A stretch of DNA of 64,000 bases. Origin: Bacillota bacterium (lineage in GTDB: Bacteria > Bacillota > Clostridia > Lachnospirales > Bianqueaceae). Where the stretch lies: positions 1 to 64,000 of the forward strand of contig JAFRZL010000028.1 in assembly GCA_017442535.1 (NCBI GenBank), written 5' to 3'. The position numbers and the translations under genes were made by a program. A model generated the notes under the pieces. It was not told the DNA's origin. It searched no databases and worked only from the letters and a program-made list of their open reading frames with translations. Positions 18,262-27,756 of the stretch are shown here, in pieces. The first letter of the stretch is position 1. Each line of letters begins with the position of its first letter.

Positions 18262-19659
18262 TTATTGGTATGCCGTCTCCCCGGCGGCAATGGTCTTGAT
18301 CCGCTCCCGCGCACGTGCCTCCCATTTCCTGCTGCGCCACCGGTGCAGCAGGATCAGTCCGCGCGTCATCTCGTCCAGTGCAAAAGCGACCCATATGCCG
18401 TAGAGTTCCCACCCCAGCACGATGCCGAACAGGTAGGAGCCTCCCACCGCAACGATCCATCCGCTGGCCTGATTGACGATCAGTTGGAAGGTTACGTCCC
18501 CCGTCGCCTGCAGGGCTCCGGAAAGGCAGTTGTTCATCGCGCGGCCGATTTCAACCACCACATCGATCAGTACGATCGTACCGGCAATCTTGATAATCTC
18601 CTCAAATCCCTCATTCCGGCCGTACAGGCCCGTGAAAATGCTCTTGTAGAAAAGAATCAGCAGTCCGGAGAATACCAGGTTGCAGCAGATCGCGATCTTA
18701 TTGGTTTTTATACACTGTCTGTAGGCATCATCGAAGTCCCCCGCTCCGACACGGTAGCCGATCATGATATTGGATGCCTGCGCAAAGGCAATCCCCACAA
18801 GGGCCACATAGTTGATGACCGTGCTGAGATAGCTCTTGGCATCAAACATCAGCTGACTGGTCTGCGAAATAATCGAACTCGTGACGATCTGACTGACCGA
18901 ATAGGCAATATTATTCAGTCCGGCCGGCACGCCGATCGAGAGCGCCAGCTTGAAATCCGCCCAGGGGAACGGGACGATATATCGGAGTCTTACCGAAACC
19001 GGGGACCTCAGGAGGATCACCAGAGCAATCCCCAGGCCGCATACCTGCGCGAAAACATTGCAGGCCGCCACGCCGACGATCGGATCCCAATCCGTCAGGA
19101 TATATCTGTTTACGACCAGATAGCATCCGGCCAGATTGACCACATTGATCATAATATTCGTGATGAGCGGTGCTTTGGTATATCCTGAGGAACGGTTGAT
19201 ACTGCTCATGACGATCTGGGCGCACTGAATCACCATGGAAGTACCGACGATCCGCATATAGTGGACCGCCATCTCCCTCAGTTCTCCTGTCTCAAACGTC
19301 ATAATGGATAGAAAAGGCCCTGAAAAGAAGAAAAAGAGGATGCCGAAAAACAGCCCCGCAACGATATTGGCACAGATCGCGATGGTCGTATACTTGTTGA
19401 CGCTATGACGGTTGCGCATACCGATGGCCTGGTTCAGACAGACAATGGTACCCGTGGCAATGGCAGTCGCAATCGTCTGGCACATTCCGATATACTGGTT
19501 GGCCACATTGACCGCCGTGACGGCGGATCGGGCGATCCTGCTCAGGAAAGTCGCGTTGACCACGCCTACTGTGGCACGCAGCAGCATTTCAAGCACAATC
19601 GGCGGCACCAGCTGCCGAAACGTAATATTCTCAGGAGAAAATGTCTTTTTATGCCCCAT
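18262..19659 (-). CDS. MATE family efflux transporter
   Basis: An about 465-aa polytopic protein with the twelve-span MATE (MatE/NorM-DinF) pattern; the N-terminal segment FRQLVPPIVLEMLLRATVG, then SAVTAVNVANQYIGM, and the equivalent block at the start of the second half (VPAGLNNIAYSVSQIVTSSI) are typical. MATE pumps export cationic drugs or metabolites by Na+ or H+ antiport; the substrate is not deducible. Start is uncertain: MGHKKTF at 19659 fits the family better than the ATG at 19710, but neither has a clear ribosome site. It lies 88 bp after the second MATE-type gene on the same strand. Confidence 0.9.
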   Translation of the reverse strand: MGHKKTFSPENITFRQLVPPIVLEMLLRATVGVVNATFLSRIARSAVTAVNVANQYIGMCQTIATAIATGTIVCLNQAIGMRNRHSVNKYTTIAICANIVAGLFFGILFFFFSGPFLSIMTFETGELREMAVHYMRIVGTSMVIQCAQIVMSSINRSSGYTKAPLITNIMINVVNLAGCYLVVNRYILTDWDPIVGVAACNVFAQVCGLGIALVILLRSPVSVRLRYIVPFPWADFKLALSIGVPAGLNNIAYSVSQIVTSSIISQTSQLMFDAKSYLSTVINYVALVGIAFAQASNIMIGYRVGAGDFDDAYRQCIKTNKIAICCNLVFSGLLILFYKSIFTGLYGRNEGFEEIIKIAGTIVLIDVVVEIGRAMNNCLSGALQATGDVTFQLIVNQASGWIVAVGGSYLFGIVLGWELYGIWVAFALDEMTRGLILLHRWRSRKWEARARERIKTIAAGETAYQ

Positions 19660-19747
19660 TTTATATAATGAACTGCAAAGATTTTCAGCCTCTCCGTGCT
19701 GCGGATTCATGGCCGCACAGAGACGCCCCAGGCAGTTCAGCCCCCTT

Positions 19748-21511
19748 TTATTCTTCCGGATTCTCCAGTTTCATACGGATACAGATATTATTCAGGCGGA
19801 TCGCGTTGGAGTAGCTTACTTCATCCGCGTTCGCATAGATCAATCGCAGCCCTATGTTCTTGGTGGGATCGTCCGGATTCATCAGCTTAAACTGTTCCGT
19901 CAGGTCGAATTTGCGGCAGTCGTCCCTGACCCTCAGGATCAATTCGGATTTTTCGATCACCAGCCTGATGTCCAGATGATGTTTTTTGCCATCCGTAAAG
20001 CCATGCAGCAGGCTGTTGGACGCGAGTTCTTCCGTGCACAGCGAGAGCTGATAGGCTTTTTTCTCAGAAACGCCGTATTTCAGGCAGAGATCGTTGACCG
20101 CCTGAGCCGCTTCTTCAGCCTCCTCCATGGTATACACATTGCGATGGAGTTCGGCCAGAATGTTTTCCGCGAAGCTCTTTTCTCCGTTGATATGTTCTCC
20201 ATGATGCTTCTCAACCGCATGAACGATCAGTGTAATCACTGTCATCAGGATCTCGGCAGCCGGGAAAGAGCTGAAGACGCCGACCATTCCGAAGAAATGT
20301 CCCAGCACCCATGCCAGCAGGACCGGCAGCAGCAGATGGTGACAGAGAATATGCAGGCTCGAACGCGATTTTTCGCCGGCCCCCTGTGAGAAGGCGGAGC
20401 CGGATGAATTATAGATCATAAACGGAATGCCGATCAGGTAGATGCGCATGGCCAGGATGCTGGCCTTCAGGACGTCCGGATCATCCGTGAATACCCATAA
20501 TACCGGCCGACTCAGCAGCAATAGCCCCAGCGCGATCAGGCTGCCCCCGATCAGACTCCAGCGGACGGCCCTCTCCCGGACATGCAGCAGCGCCTTTTGG
20601 TCTTTCTCCGAGACGAATATGCCGGCCAGGATCATGGTCGCGCTGGCAACGCCCCGGCTGATGGCCAGAGGGAAATAATGCAGCGCGTCCTGGATAGAAA
20701 GAGCTGCCAGTCCTGTTTCGGAGCCGTAATGGACGATCAGCCGGTTGACGGTGACGGGATCCAGAAATTCGCACAGGCTGACCACGACCATGGGCAGGCC
20801 ATATACCGCGGCCGCGTTGATTTTGGTCCGATTCAGCCTGCCTAAACGCAGACGAAACATCGACTTGCCGCTCCGGAAATGATGCAGAATGACCGCATCC
20901 GCCGCCAAATAGGCGATACCGCTGGTAATGGCGATTCCTGCCATTCCGCCGTTCAGCAGGACAGCCAGCAGGTCGCCGATCAGATCCACCGCGAATATCA
21001 CAATAGAGGCATAAAACATCGTTCTGTCCGCACCTTCGAGCAGCAGGACGGCCCCCAACGTATCAAAAAGCATGATCGGTATTGCCGATGCCATCGCCGG
21101 CAGCAGATACGCGGCCGCTTCCTCCAGGACGATCTCGGGCACTTCGCTGCCTGCGAACAGCCTGGTGATCCCCTTCGGCATACTGACGCCCAACAGCAGA
21201 AAAACGGATCCCAGGATCATGATCAGCGTAGTGATCGAGTGGATCGTCTTCTCTGCTTCTTCTCTGCTGCCTCTGGACAGATCCCTTGACATCGAAATGG
21301 ACTGTCCGGTCGCGAGAACCACGCTGAAGAGCTCAAAAATGGAAAAAACAGGCATCACAAGCTTCATGCCTGACAGACCGTCCGCCCCCAGATAACGGCC
21401 CACGACGGCATAGTCAATGAAGCCCGTAAAAGACAGGGTCAGCTCTTTGATAAAATTGATCAGGACCAGCTGCCTGAACATGCCGGACGAAAAACGATGA
21501 TCCTTGTCCAT
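19748..21511 (-). CDS. MATE-like transporter fused to a C-terminal GHKL (RsbW-like) ATPase domain
   Basis: An about 587-aa protein. Residues 1 to about 440 form a MATE-like membrane domain (FTGFIDYAVVGRYLGADGL, then a second bundle starting VYGLPMVVVSLCEFLD). The last about 135 residues are cytosolic and resemble the anti-sigma kinase class of GHKL ATPases: N-box EELASNSLLHGF, a degenerate G1 box RDDCRKF and a G2-like NIGLRLIY. Such domains bind ATP and, in RsbW/SpoIIAB, phosphorylate or sequester partner proteins. I place the start at 21511, where GGGAG precedes ATG by 8 nt; an ATG at 21535 has no ribosome site. Whether transport is controlled by the ATPase or vice versa is unknown. Confidence 0.88.
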   Translation of the reverse strand: MDKDHRFSSGMFRQLVLINFIKELTLSFTGFIDYAVVGRYLGADGLSGMKLVMPVFSIFELFSVVLATGQSISMSRDLSRGSREEAEKTIHSITTLIMILGSVFLLLGVSMPKGITRLFAGSEVPEIVLEEAAAYLLPAMASAIPIMLFDTLGAVLLLEGADRTMFYASIVIFAVDLIGDLLAVLLNGGMAGIAITSGIAYLAADAVILHHFRSGKSMFRLRLGRLNRTKINAAAVYGLPMVVVSLCEFLDPVTVNRLIVHYGSETGLAALSIQDALHYFPLAISRGVASATMILAGIFVSEKDQKALLHVRERAVRWSLIGGSLIALGLLLLSRPVLWVFTDDPDVLKASILAMRIYLIGIPFMIYNSSGSAFSQGAGEKSRSSLHILCHHLLLPVLLAWVLGHFFGMVGVFSSFPAAEILMTVITLIVHAVEKHHGEHINGEKSFAENILAELHRNVYTMEEAEEAAQAVNDLCLKYGVSEKKAYQLSLCTEELASNSLLHGFTDGKKHHLDIRLVIEKSELILRVRDDCRKFDLTEQFKLMNPDDPTKNIGLRLIYANADEVSYSNAIRLNNICIRMKLENPEE

Positions 21512-21633
21512 CCCTTGATTCTCCCGATTCGTCATAATCTGATGTAAAACACGAGCAGCCCGCTTGACTGCCTGGTACCATTCCCAAAGCCATCTCGCGG
21601 GCCGCCTGCTGCATTCCGCAGCTCTGCCATTAT

Positions 21634-23478
21634 TTACTTAAAGGTTACACCCCAGATCTTCTGGCCGCGGGTACCGACCACCAGACGGTTTTCGTATACG
21701 GCGGGGGATGCTTCGATATTGAAATCCAGATTCATGATATCCACCACTTCGCCGGTGATTCCATCGAGCATGACCAGGTATCCGCCAAAGTTGCAGAAGA
21801 GGACATAGCCATGTCCATCCTGGTCATAGATGCAGACAGGAGAACTCCAGCTGTATTCACAGTGATAGTGCCACATCTGCTCGCCGGTCTGCTTATTCAG
21901 CGCGATCAGGTCGCCTTCCCAGTCGTCGTCGATGCGGGCGATCGTGATATAGAGATAATCCTGCAGTTCACCGGTTCCGAGCGCCAGAGTGCCCAGGGTG
22001 CCGCCGGACAGATCCTCTATGGTGGAACAGATATAATCCGTCCGCCAGATGATCTCACCGGTCTCGGCATCGATCTTCCAGACAGGTACCGGAGCTGTTC
22101 CGTCCATAGGTGCGCGCCAGCCTCCGTGGAAGGAGGTGGAAGTATAGATATAAGCCTTACCGTCCTCTTCGATCTCCAGCACGGGCGTGCAGTTGGTATC
22201 ATCCAGCACATCCTGCGCCCACACCAGCTGCAGCGTATTCAGATCCAGGCAGAAGAGTGTGCCGCCGTTATCGGAAGCGATCAGGTAATGATGATAGATG
22301 ATCGGCGAATCTTCCATGCCCAGCCACATCCAGTTGCGCTTGATATTATAGGTCCAGCGGATGGGTGTTTCGGGATTGATGGAGACCGTACCGGCCTCGA
22401 CATCATACTCAGTATTCAGATTGACGATATAGATAATGCCGTTCTCGGTCGGATAAATCAGCTGGTCCGTCTCGGCACAGATCAGGGCCGAACCGTCCGC
22501 GAAAGGTACCGTACGGGGAGCGTAGGGGTCGTTAAGCGGGATCTCGTACATAATGCTGCCATCGATCAGGCTGATTACAAAGACCTTGGATGTATTCTGG
22601 GGACCGCTCCAGTAGCCGGAGCCCACATACAGAATCGGATATCCGCGGGGATCCAGTGTACCGGCACCCTTAAATACATAGCCGATCTGCAGATAAGGAC
22701 GGGTGTTTTCACCGGTATCCAGATCCAGGAAGTAGACATTGCCGTCCAGAGATGCATAGATCACCTCTACCAGCTCGTCCTTCTCCTTGGCCCAGTCATA
22801 CATGGTGACAAAGCCGGCCTTCTCCTCCGGCGTCCAGCGGCGCATCAGAGGCTGTCCGGTCCATCCGTTTCCGGTCCATCTGGAGCCATCCTTGGTGTCC
22901 AGATAGTCGGACCAGCGCATCCAGGAATTATCCACATCAAATTTCTTTTCGGTCATCGTGACATTGCCGACAACGGCGCTGTTGCGGAAATTATTGCCGC
23001 GGAACGTGAAGATACCGTCTTCCTGTGCATAGCTCTGCCAGTCCACCATGTTGACTTCCTTTTCAGCCTCATAGCTGCTGACATCGCTGCCATCCACAAT
23101 GATACGGGTCCAGGAAATCAGACGGGAAGGCTCGGTTTCCTCCACCGCGTGCGGCTCGTAGTCATAGACGACGGGGACATAGGGCTCGGGAACGGATTCT
23201 TCCTCACTGGATTCTTCAAAGGACTCCTCGACGGATTCTTCAACGGATTCCACCGTGGATTCAGGAACGGATTCCTCAACGCTGCGCTCTTCCGGCACGG
23301 AATTCTCAGCGGTCTGCGTCGTCTCGCTGATTTCGGTCCTGGAGTTATTCGCATTCTGACTGTTTTCCTTAAGCAGCTTGATGCCCTTGATAGCTCCCCA
23401 CGCAAGCACCACGGTGATCAGGATGATCCCGACACTGGATAAAATGATGCGCGGAAGTGTTGCCTTGTGCTTAGACAT
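21634..23478 (-). CDS. membrane-anchored PQQ-like beta-propeller protein
   Basis: A 614-aa protein with an N-terminal membrane span (about residues 9-31, IILSSVGIILITVVLAWGA), then a very acidic low-complexity linker (about 40-105) built from VEES/FEES/PES units, then a repeat-rich region. Repeats such as VYFLDLDTGE, LFCLDLNTLQLVWAQ, VWKIDAETGEIIWRT and LIALNKQTGEQMWHY match PQQ/pyrrolo-quinoline-type WD-like blades, at least five of them. No quinone-binding or dehydrogenase residues can be claimed, so this is a structural family call; the protein probably sits outside the membrane as a binding or scaffold domain. It is 31 bp downstream of the LeuA-like gene, with a GGAGGA ribosome site. Confidence 0.85.
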   Translation of the reverse strand: MSKHKATLPRIILSSVGIILITVVLAWGAIKGIKLLKENSQNANNSRTEISETTQTAENSVPEERSVEESVPESTVESVEESVEESFEESSEEESVPEPYVPVVYDYEPHAVEETEPSRLISWTRIIVDGSDVSSYEAEKEVNMVDWQSYAQEDGIFTFRGNNFRNSAVVGNVTMTEKKFDVDNSWMRWSDYLDTKDGSRWTGNGWTGQPLMRRWTPEEKAGFVTMYDWAKEKDELVEVIYASLDGNVYFLDLDTGENTRPYLQIGYVFKGAGTLDPRGYPILYVGSGYWSGPQNTSKVFVISLIDGSIMYEIPLNDPYAPRTVPFADGSALICAETDQLIYPTENGIIYIVNLNTEYDVEAGTVSINPETPIRWTYNIKRNWMWLGMEDSPIIYHHYLIASDNGGTLFCLDLNTLQLVWAQDVLDDTNCTPVLEIEEDGKAYIYTSTSFHGGWRAPMDGTAPVPVWKIDAETGEIIWRTDYICSTIEDLSGGTLGTLALGTGELQDYLYITIARIDDDWEGDLIALNKQTGEQMWHYHCEYSWSSPVCIYDQDGHGYVLFCNFGGYLVMLDGITGEVVDIMNLDFNIEASPAVYENRLVVGTRGQKIWGVTFK

Positions 23479-23509
23479 GCTTCTAAATCCTCCTTATAGT
23501 TTGCCCGGA

Positions 23510-24103
23510 TTATTGATCCTTGGAATTAGCTTTTGAAATAAGTATATTGTTGACACCGTTCAGCAGTGCGATGGCGCTGGCCTTGATAATATCGGTATCC
23601 GTGGACTGGGCGGAATAGATCTCACCATCATACTCGAGCTCGATACTGACGCGGCCCTGTGCGTCCTTCCCGCTGGAAACACTGGAGATCCTGTAAGCAA
23701 GAAGCTGGAAGTCCATATGGACTGCATTCTTGATGGCCGTATACAGTGCGTCGATCGGACCGGAGCCGTAGGAATGCTCCTCCACCGTCTGCGTCCCGTG
23801 CACCAGGCGAATCGTTGCCTCAGGGAATTCGTCGGAAGAAACGACTCTGAAATTCTTAAGAATATAGATGACGGAGTCTTCCTTCTGCACGAAGTGGCCC
23901 TTCTGCAGCAGGAAATACAGATCATGCAGATAAACGGTACCTTTCTGCTTAAGCAGGGCTTCGATCCGGATGCGGTTCTGCCCGAATTCCCGATCTGATT
24001 CGATCACATATCCGATCGAATTCAGGACTTCACGCAGTTTTTCGTCCGTCAGGTTGGAGTCGTTAAGCTCCAGATCTTTCAGATGATTGGCATAATCAAA
24101 CAC
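23510..24103 (-). CDS. stand-alone LeuA-type allosteric (dimerisation) domain protein
   Basis: A 197-aa protein matching the C-terminal regulatory domain of 2-isopropylmalate and citramalate synthases, without the TIM-barrel catalytic domain. Recognisable pieces are FRVVSSDEFPEATIRLVHG, EEHSYGSGPIDALYTAIKNA (the GxGPxDAL motif of the leucine-binding fold) and DTDIIKASAIALLNGVNN. It starts with GTG at 24103 behind GGAGGG (8-nt spacing). Only 18 bp separate it from leuS upstream, so they are co-transcribed. It may bind leucine or isoleucine as a sensor or form a complex with a catalytic LeuA/CimA subunit encoded elsewhere; that is inference. The first 80 residues (DEKLREVLNSIGYVIESDR) are similar to the linker subdomain of LeuA. 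Confidence 0.85.
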   Translation of the reverse strand: MFDYANHLKDLELNDSNLTDEKLREVLNSIGYVIESDREFGQNRIRIEALLKQKGTVYLHDLYFLLQKGHFVQKEDSVIYILKNFRVVSSDEFPEATIRLVHGTQTVEEHSYGSGPIDALYTAIKNAVHMDFQLLAYRISSVSSGKDAQGRVSIELEYDGEIYSAQSTDTDIIKASAIALLNGVNNILISKANSKDQ

Positions 24104-24121
24104 GTTATTATCCCTCCATCC

Positions 24122-26614
24122 TCAGCGGACGACAACATTGACGATTCGTCCGGGGACATAGATTTCTTTAACGACCTGCTTGCCCTCGATCTGTGTCATC
24201 AGACGCTGGTCGGCGCGGAAGACCTCCATCACGGCGTCCTTGTCGGCGTCCTTGGCCACCTGCAGGGTACCTTTGGATTTACCGTTGATCTGGACGGCGA
24301 TGGTGATCATGGCCTCCACCGTCTTCTCCTCATCCCACTCGGGCCAGCTCTGCTCGTAGACATAGCCGCCAAAGCCGCAGTTCTCCCACATTTCTTCGGT
24401 AATATGCGGTGCGTCGGGATTCAGCAGACGGATCAGGACACTCATTTCGCCTCGGGTAATGCTGCCCTTGGCATAGAATTTATTGACAAGGCTCATCATG
24501 GCGGCGATCGCGGTATTGAACTTGAGGCTCTCGTCATCCTGGCTGACCTTCTTGATCGTCTGGTGCAGCGGGGTCTCCATATCGGCGGAGATGCCCTCGT
24601 CCGCGGTCATCATCTCCTGCAGCTTCCAGACACGGTCCAGGAAACGGCGCACGCCGTTCACACTCTTGTCGGACCACGGAGCCGCCTTCTCAAAGTCGCC
24701 GATAAACATCTCATACATTCTCAGCGTATCAGCACCGTAAGTATCAATGACCTCGTCGGGATTCACGACATTACCTAGGCTCTTACTCATCTTGACCGCG
24801 GGGCGCAGCGCATCCGCGCCGTACTTCTCGATCATCGCGTCCTTCTCGGCCTGCGTCTCGAAATTGCCCACATAATGCGGATTCTGTCCCAGGATCATCC
24901 CGTGGGAGGTACGCTTGGCATAGGGCTCCTTGGTCGGCACTACACCGATATCATACAGGAATTTGTGCCAGAAGCGCGAATACAGCAGATGCAGCGTGGT
25001 ATGCTCCATGCCGCCGTTATACCAGTCCACCGGGCTCCAGTAATCCAGAGCTTCCTTGGAAGCAAGTGCCTGATCATTGTGCGGATCCATATAGCGGAGG
25101 AAATACCAGGAGGAACCCGCCCACTGAGGCATGGTATCCGTCTCACGCAGGGCGGGGCCGCCGCACTGCGGACAGGTCGTATTCACCCAGTCGGTCATCG
25201 CGGCAAGCGGGGACTCGCCGTTCGGGCCGGGCTCATAGCTGTCCACGTCGGGCAGCAGGAGCGGGAGCTCACTCTCGGGCAGAGGCACCATACCGCATTT
25301 CTCACAATGAACGATCGGAATGGGCTCGCCCCAGTAGCGCTGACGGGAGAAGACCCAGTCACGAAGCTTGAAATTGATTTTCTTATGGCCAAGGCCTTTC
25401 TCGGTCAGCCATTCGGTAATGGCCTTCTTGGCCTCCTCGACCGACAGACCGTTCAGGAAGCCGGAATTGACCAGCGTACCGGTCTCGATATCGACAAAAG
25501 CTTCTTTTTCGATATCGCCGCCGGCGACCACTTCGATGATCGGCAGATGGAATTTCCGGGCAAACTCCCAGTCACGGGTATCATGTCCGGGAACGGCCAT
25601 GATCGCGCCGGTACCGTAGCTCATCAGCACGTAATCCGAGATAAAGACGGGGATCTCGGCTCCGTTGACCGGATTGACCGCCATAATCCCTTCCAGCTTG
25701 ACACCGGTCTTGTCCTTGGCAAGCTCGGTCCGCTCAAAATCGGACTTCTCGCTGGACTTCTTACGGTAATCCGCCACATCATCCCAGTTGCGGATCTGAT
25801 CCTTCCATTCATCCAGATAAGGATGCTCCGGGCTCATGACCATGTAGGTCACGCCGAACATCGTGTCGGGTCTGGTGGTATAGATCGTCATCTTGCGGCC
25901 GTTGACCGTAAAGTCGACCTCCGCTCCCTCGCTGCGTCCGATCCAGTTCTTCTGCTGTACTTTGACGCGCTCGATGTAATCGACGTCATCCAGATCGTCA
26001 ATCAGACGGTCGGCATACTTGGTGATCGCAAGCATCCACTGGCTGCGCATCCGGCGCTCAACTTTACCGCCGCAGCGCTCGCAGACGCCGTTTACGACCT
26101 CTTCGTTGGCCAGACCGACCTTGCACTGTGTGCACCAGTTCACCGCCATCATGCGCTTATAGGCCAGGTCTTTCTTAAACATCTGCAGGAAGATCCACTG
26201 CGTCCACTTATAATACGCGGGATCCGTCGTATTGACCTCACGGCTCCAGTCAAAGGAAAAGCCGATGGACTGCATCTGCTCCTTGAAATGAGCCACATTG
26301 CGCTCGGTCACCACACGCGGATGAATTTTGTTCTTGATAGCAAAATTCTCTGTAGGCAGGCCAAAGGCATCCCATCCGATGGGATAAAGCACATTATAGC
26401 CCTGCATGCGGCGCTTTCTGGCCACAATATCCAGAGCGGTGTACGGACGGGGATGTCCGACATGCAGACCCGCTCCCGAAGGATAGGGGAACTCGATCAG
26501 TGCGTAGAATTTGGGTTTGTCGGTCCGGTCAGAAGCGTGAAAAGCACCCTTCTCTTCCCAGATCCGCTGCCACTTCTTCTCTATCTGTTTCGGATCATAT
26601 TCTCTCAAAATCAT
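24122..26614 (-). CDS. leuS: leucyl-tRNA synthetase
   Basis: An 830-aa class I synthetase charging tRNA-Leu. The HIGH-type motif is [10 protein letters not shown] near residue 50, the KMSKS loop is VKMSKSLGN, the editing (CP1) domain includes the [14 protein letters not shown] signature, and zinc-type cysteines occur as CTQC..CERC and CEKCG..CPQCG. Normal bacterial length. It has its own promoter (26686-26714) and is the first gene of a leuS / LeuA-domain / propeller unit. I searched the leader for a T-box and did not find the conserved sequence. Confidence 0.97.
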   Translation of the reverse strand: MILREYDPKQIEKKWQRIWEEKGAFHASDRTDKPKFYALIEFPYPSGAGLHVGHPRPYTALDIVARKRRMQGYNVLYPIGWDAFGLPTENFAIKNKIHPRVVTERNVAHFKEQMQSIGFSFDWSREVNTTDPAYYKWTQWIFLQMFKKDLAYKRMMAVNWCTQCKVGLANEEVVNGVCERCGGKVERRMRSQWMLAITKYADRLIDDLDDVDYIERVKVQQKNWIGRSEGAEVDFTVNGRKMTIYTTRPDTMFGVTYMVMSPEHPYLDEWKDQIRNWDDVADYRKKSSEKSDFERTELAKDKTGVKLEGIMAVNPVNGAEIPVFISDYVLMSYGTGAIMAVPGHDTRDWEFARKFHLPIIEVVAGGDIEKEAFVDIETGTLVNSGFLNGLSVEEAKKAITEWLTEKGLGHKKINFKLRDWVFSRQRYWGEPIPIVHCEKCGMVPLPESELPLLLPDVDSYEPGPNGESPLAAMTDWVNTTCPQCGGPALRETDTMPQWAGSSWYFLRYMDPHNDQALASKEALDYWSPVDWYNGGMEHTTLHLLYSRFWHKFLYDIGVVPTKEPYAKRTSHGMILGQNPHYVGNFETQAEKDAMIEKYGADALRPAVKMSKSLGNVVNPDEVIDTYGADTLRMYEMFIGDFEKAAPWSDKSVNGVRRFLDRVWKLQEMMTADEGISADMETPLHQTIKKVSQDDESLKFNTAIAAMMSLVNKFYAKGSITRGEMSVLIRLLNPDAPHITEEMWENCGFGGYVYEQSWPEWDEEKTVEAMITIAVQINGKSKGTLQVAKDADKDAVMEVFRADQRLMTQIEGKQVVKEIYVPGRIVNVVVR

Positions 26615-26685
26615 TTCCTCCCTCTTCTTAACCTAACGGAGCCATCGAACCGCCGGCCACACCTGTCGATCGGCAATTCAGAGTT

Positions 26686-26714
26686 ATTATATCAAATTAA
26701 CGTCAAAAAAACAA
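26686..26714 (-). promoter_or_regulatory. promoter of leuS
   Basis: TTGTTT (26709-26714), 17-nt spacer and TATAAT (26686-26691) on the minus strand, about 72 bp before the ATG. Confidence 0.55.
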
Positions 26715-26783
26715 GCCTTTAAGTCAATTTCCCTTATTTTATCTCTGCAGACGGTCATTTCGCAGGTTTTACGGCCGGATATG

Positions 26784-26809
26784 AAAAGTCCCCGGCATAT
26801 ACCGGGGAC
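26784..26809 (-). terminator. terminator of rpsU
   Basis: GTCCCCGG/CCGGGGAC, 8 bp perfect around a 6-nt loop, followed by TTTT on the minus strand, 10 bp past the rpsU stop. Confidence 0.85.
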
Positions 26810-26818
26810 CTGACATAC

Positions 26819-26998
26819 TTAGTAGTTGTACTTTCTCTTGCGAGCAGCTTCAGACTTCTTCTTGCGCTTGACGCTCGGCTTCTCGTAATGTTCTCTCTTG
26901 CGAACTTCCTGCATAATGCCCGCTTTGGCACAGCTTCTCTTGAAGCGACGAAGAGCGCTATCTAAGGTTTCATTCTCCTTAACTACGACATTCGACAT
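26819..26998 (-). CDS. rpsU: 30S ribosomal protein S21
   Basis: A 59-aa basic protein starting [20 protein letters not shown] and ending in a Lys/Arg-rich tail, the normal S21 form and length. An ATG three codons upstream (27007) exists, but the canonical S21 start at 26998 is better placed behind GGGAGG. S21 sits on the 30S platform near the anti-Shine-Dalgarno. Own promoter and terminator, so a single-gene unit. Confidence 0.97.
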   Translation of the reverse strand: MSNVVVKENETLDSALRRFKRSCAKAGIMQEVRKREHYEKPSVKRKKKSEAARKRKYNY

Positions 26999-27066
26999 TC
27001 TCCCCACCCTCCCTCTTGCTGTGATTGTGCATGATCAGGGATCTAACATCTAAAGCACTAAAGCGT

Positions 27067-27095
27067 ATTATAACTCATAGAAGCAGATTCGTCAA
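27067..27095 (-). promoter_or_regulatory. promoter of rpsU
   Basis: TTGACG (27090-27095), 17-nt spacer and TATAAT (27067-27072) on the minus strand. A leader of about 60 nt follows. Confidence 0.78.
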
Positions 27096-27131
27096 TACTT
27101 TTTTCAGAAAAAACCCGCAAAAAACGGCTGA

Positions 27132-27611
27132 TCAGTTCTTGCTCTTGCCGAAAAGACCGTTTTTGTTCTTTTTATTGCCCTTCTCCAGAATATACTGGTC
27201 ATAGGCATCCAGCTGATCCTCGGCCAGGTCGTTGCCCACGATGGCGTCCTCGGGAGCCTTCTCGACTTCCTCAACCGTCTTCTGGGTCAGGTCGGGTTCC
27301 TGGGCAGCCAGGATCTGATCACGTCTTACCGGAATGATAATGCTGCGGTTGGTGCCGAATTCCACCATCAGATTGTCATTGATGATATTAACGACCTTGC
27401 CGTACATACCATTGCTGAGCAGTACCCAGTCACCATTGGTGATCGCGTTCTGCATCTTGGCGGTCTCCTTCTGCTGTTTGCGCTGGGGACGAATCAGTAC
27501 AAAATACAGAATAACAAAGAACGCAGCATAGATGCCAAGCAGTGGAAGCATCGAGGTAAGTCCGCCCGCGCCTTCCGCGCCGGCTGCAGCATCAAACAAA
27601 AATGAATACAT
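27132..27611 (-). CDS. yajC: preprotein translocase accessory subunit YajC
   Basis: An about 159-aa protein with one N-terminal membrane span (LLGIYAAFFVILYFVLIRPQ, about residues 23-42), followed by the YajC hallmark RPQRKQQKE and a cytosolic domain with GDWVLLSNGMYGKVV. It associates with SecDF-YidC in protein export. Residues after about 100 are an acidic, then Lys/Asn-rich tail (QYILEKGNKKNKNG), longer than in most YajC. The ATG at 27611 follows AAAGGGG; the upstream extension to 27638 is unneeded. Lies downstream of tgt, a common pairing, but has its own promoter. Confidence 0.94.
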   Translation of the reverse strand: MYSFLFDAAAGAEGAGGLTSMLPLLGIYAAFFVILYFVLIRPQRKQQKETAKMQNAITNGDWVLLSNGMYGKVVNIINDNLMVEFGTNRSIIIPVRRDQILAAQEPDLTQKTVEEVEKAPEDAIVGNDLAEDQLDAYDQYILEKGNKKNKNGLFGKSKN

Positions 27612-27688
27612 ACTTAATCCCCTTTCCCGAACGGGCATGGGCCCGTCCGATCCGGATCAACCGGATCCAACATAATAGTCGTGTGATT

Positions 27689-27717
27689 ATTATACTCCGT
27701 TCCTTGCCGGTTGGCAA
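27689..27717 (-). promoter_or_regulatory. promoter of yajC with structured leader
   Basis: TTGCCA (27712-27717), 17-nt spacer and TATAAT (27689-27694) on the minus strand. The leader holds two small hairpins, one with CCGGATC/GATCCGG arms and one with GACGGGC/GCCCGTT-like arms, just ahead of the ribosome site. Confidence 0.72.
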
Positions 27718-27756
27718 GTGGGAGCTGCAGATAATTCATGGATTGTTTACTATTTT

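Noticed and set aside
26615-26680. Possible T-box leader of leuS
   Set aside because: The leader has an AGGTGTGG-like string but not the conserved T-box sequence, and it is too short for a full T-box with specifier loop.
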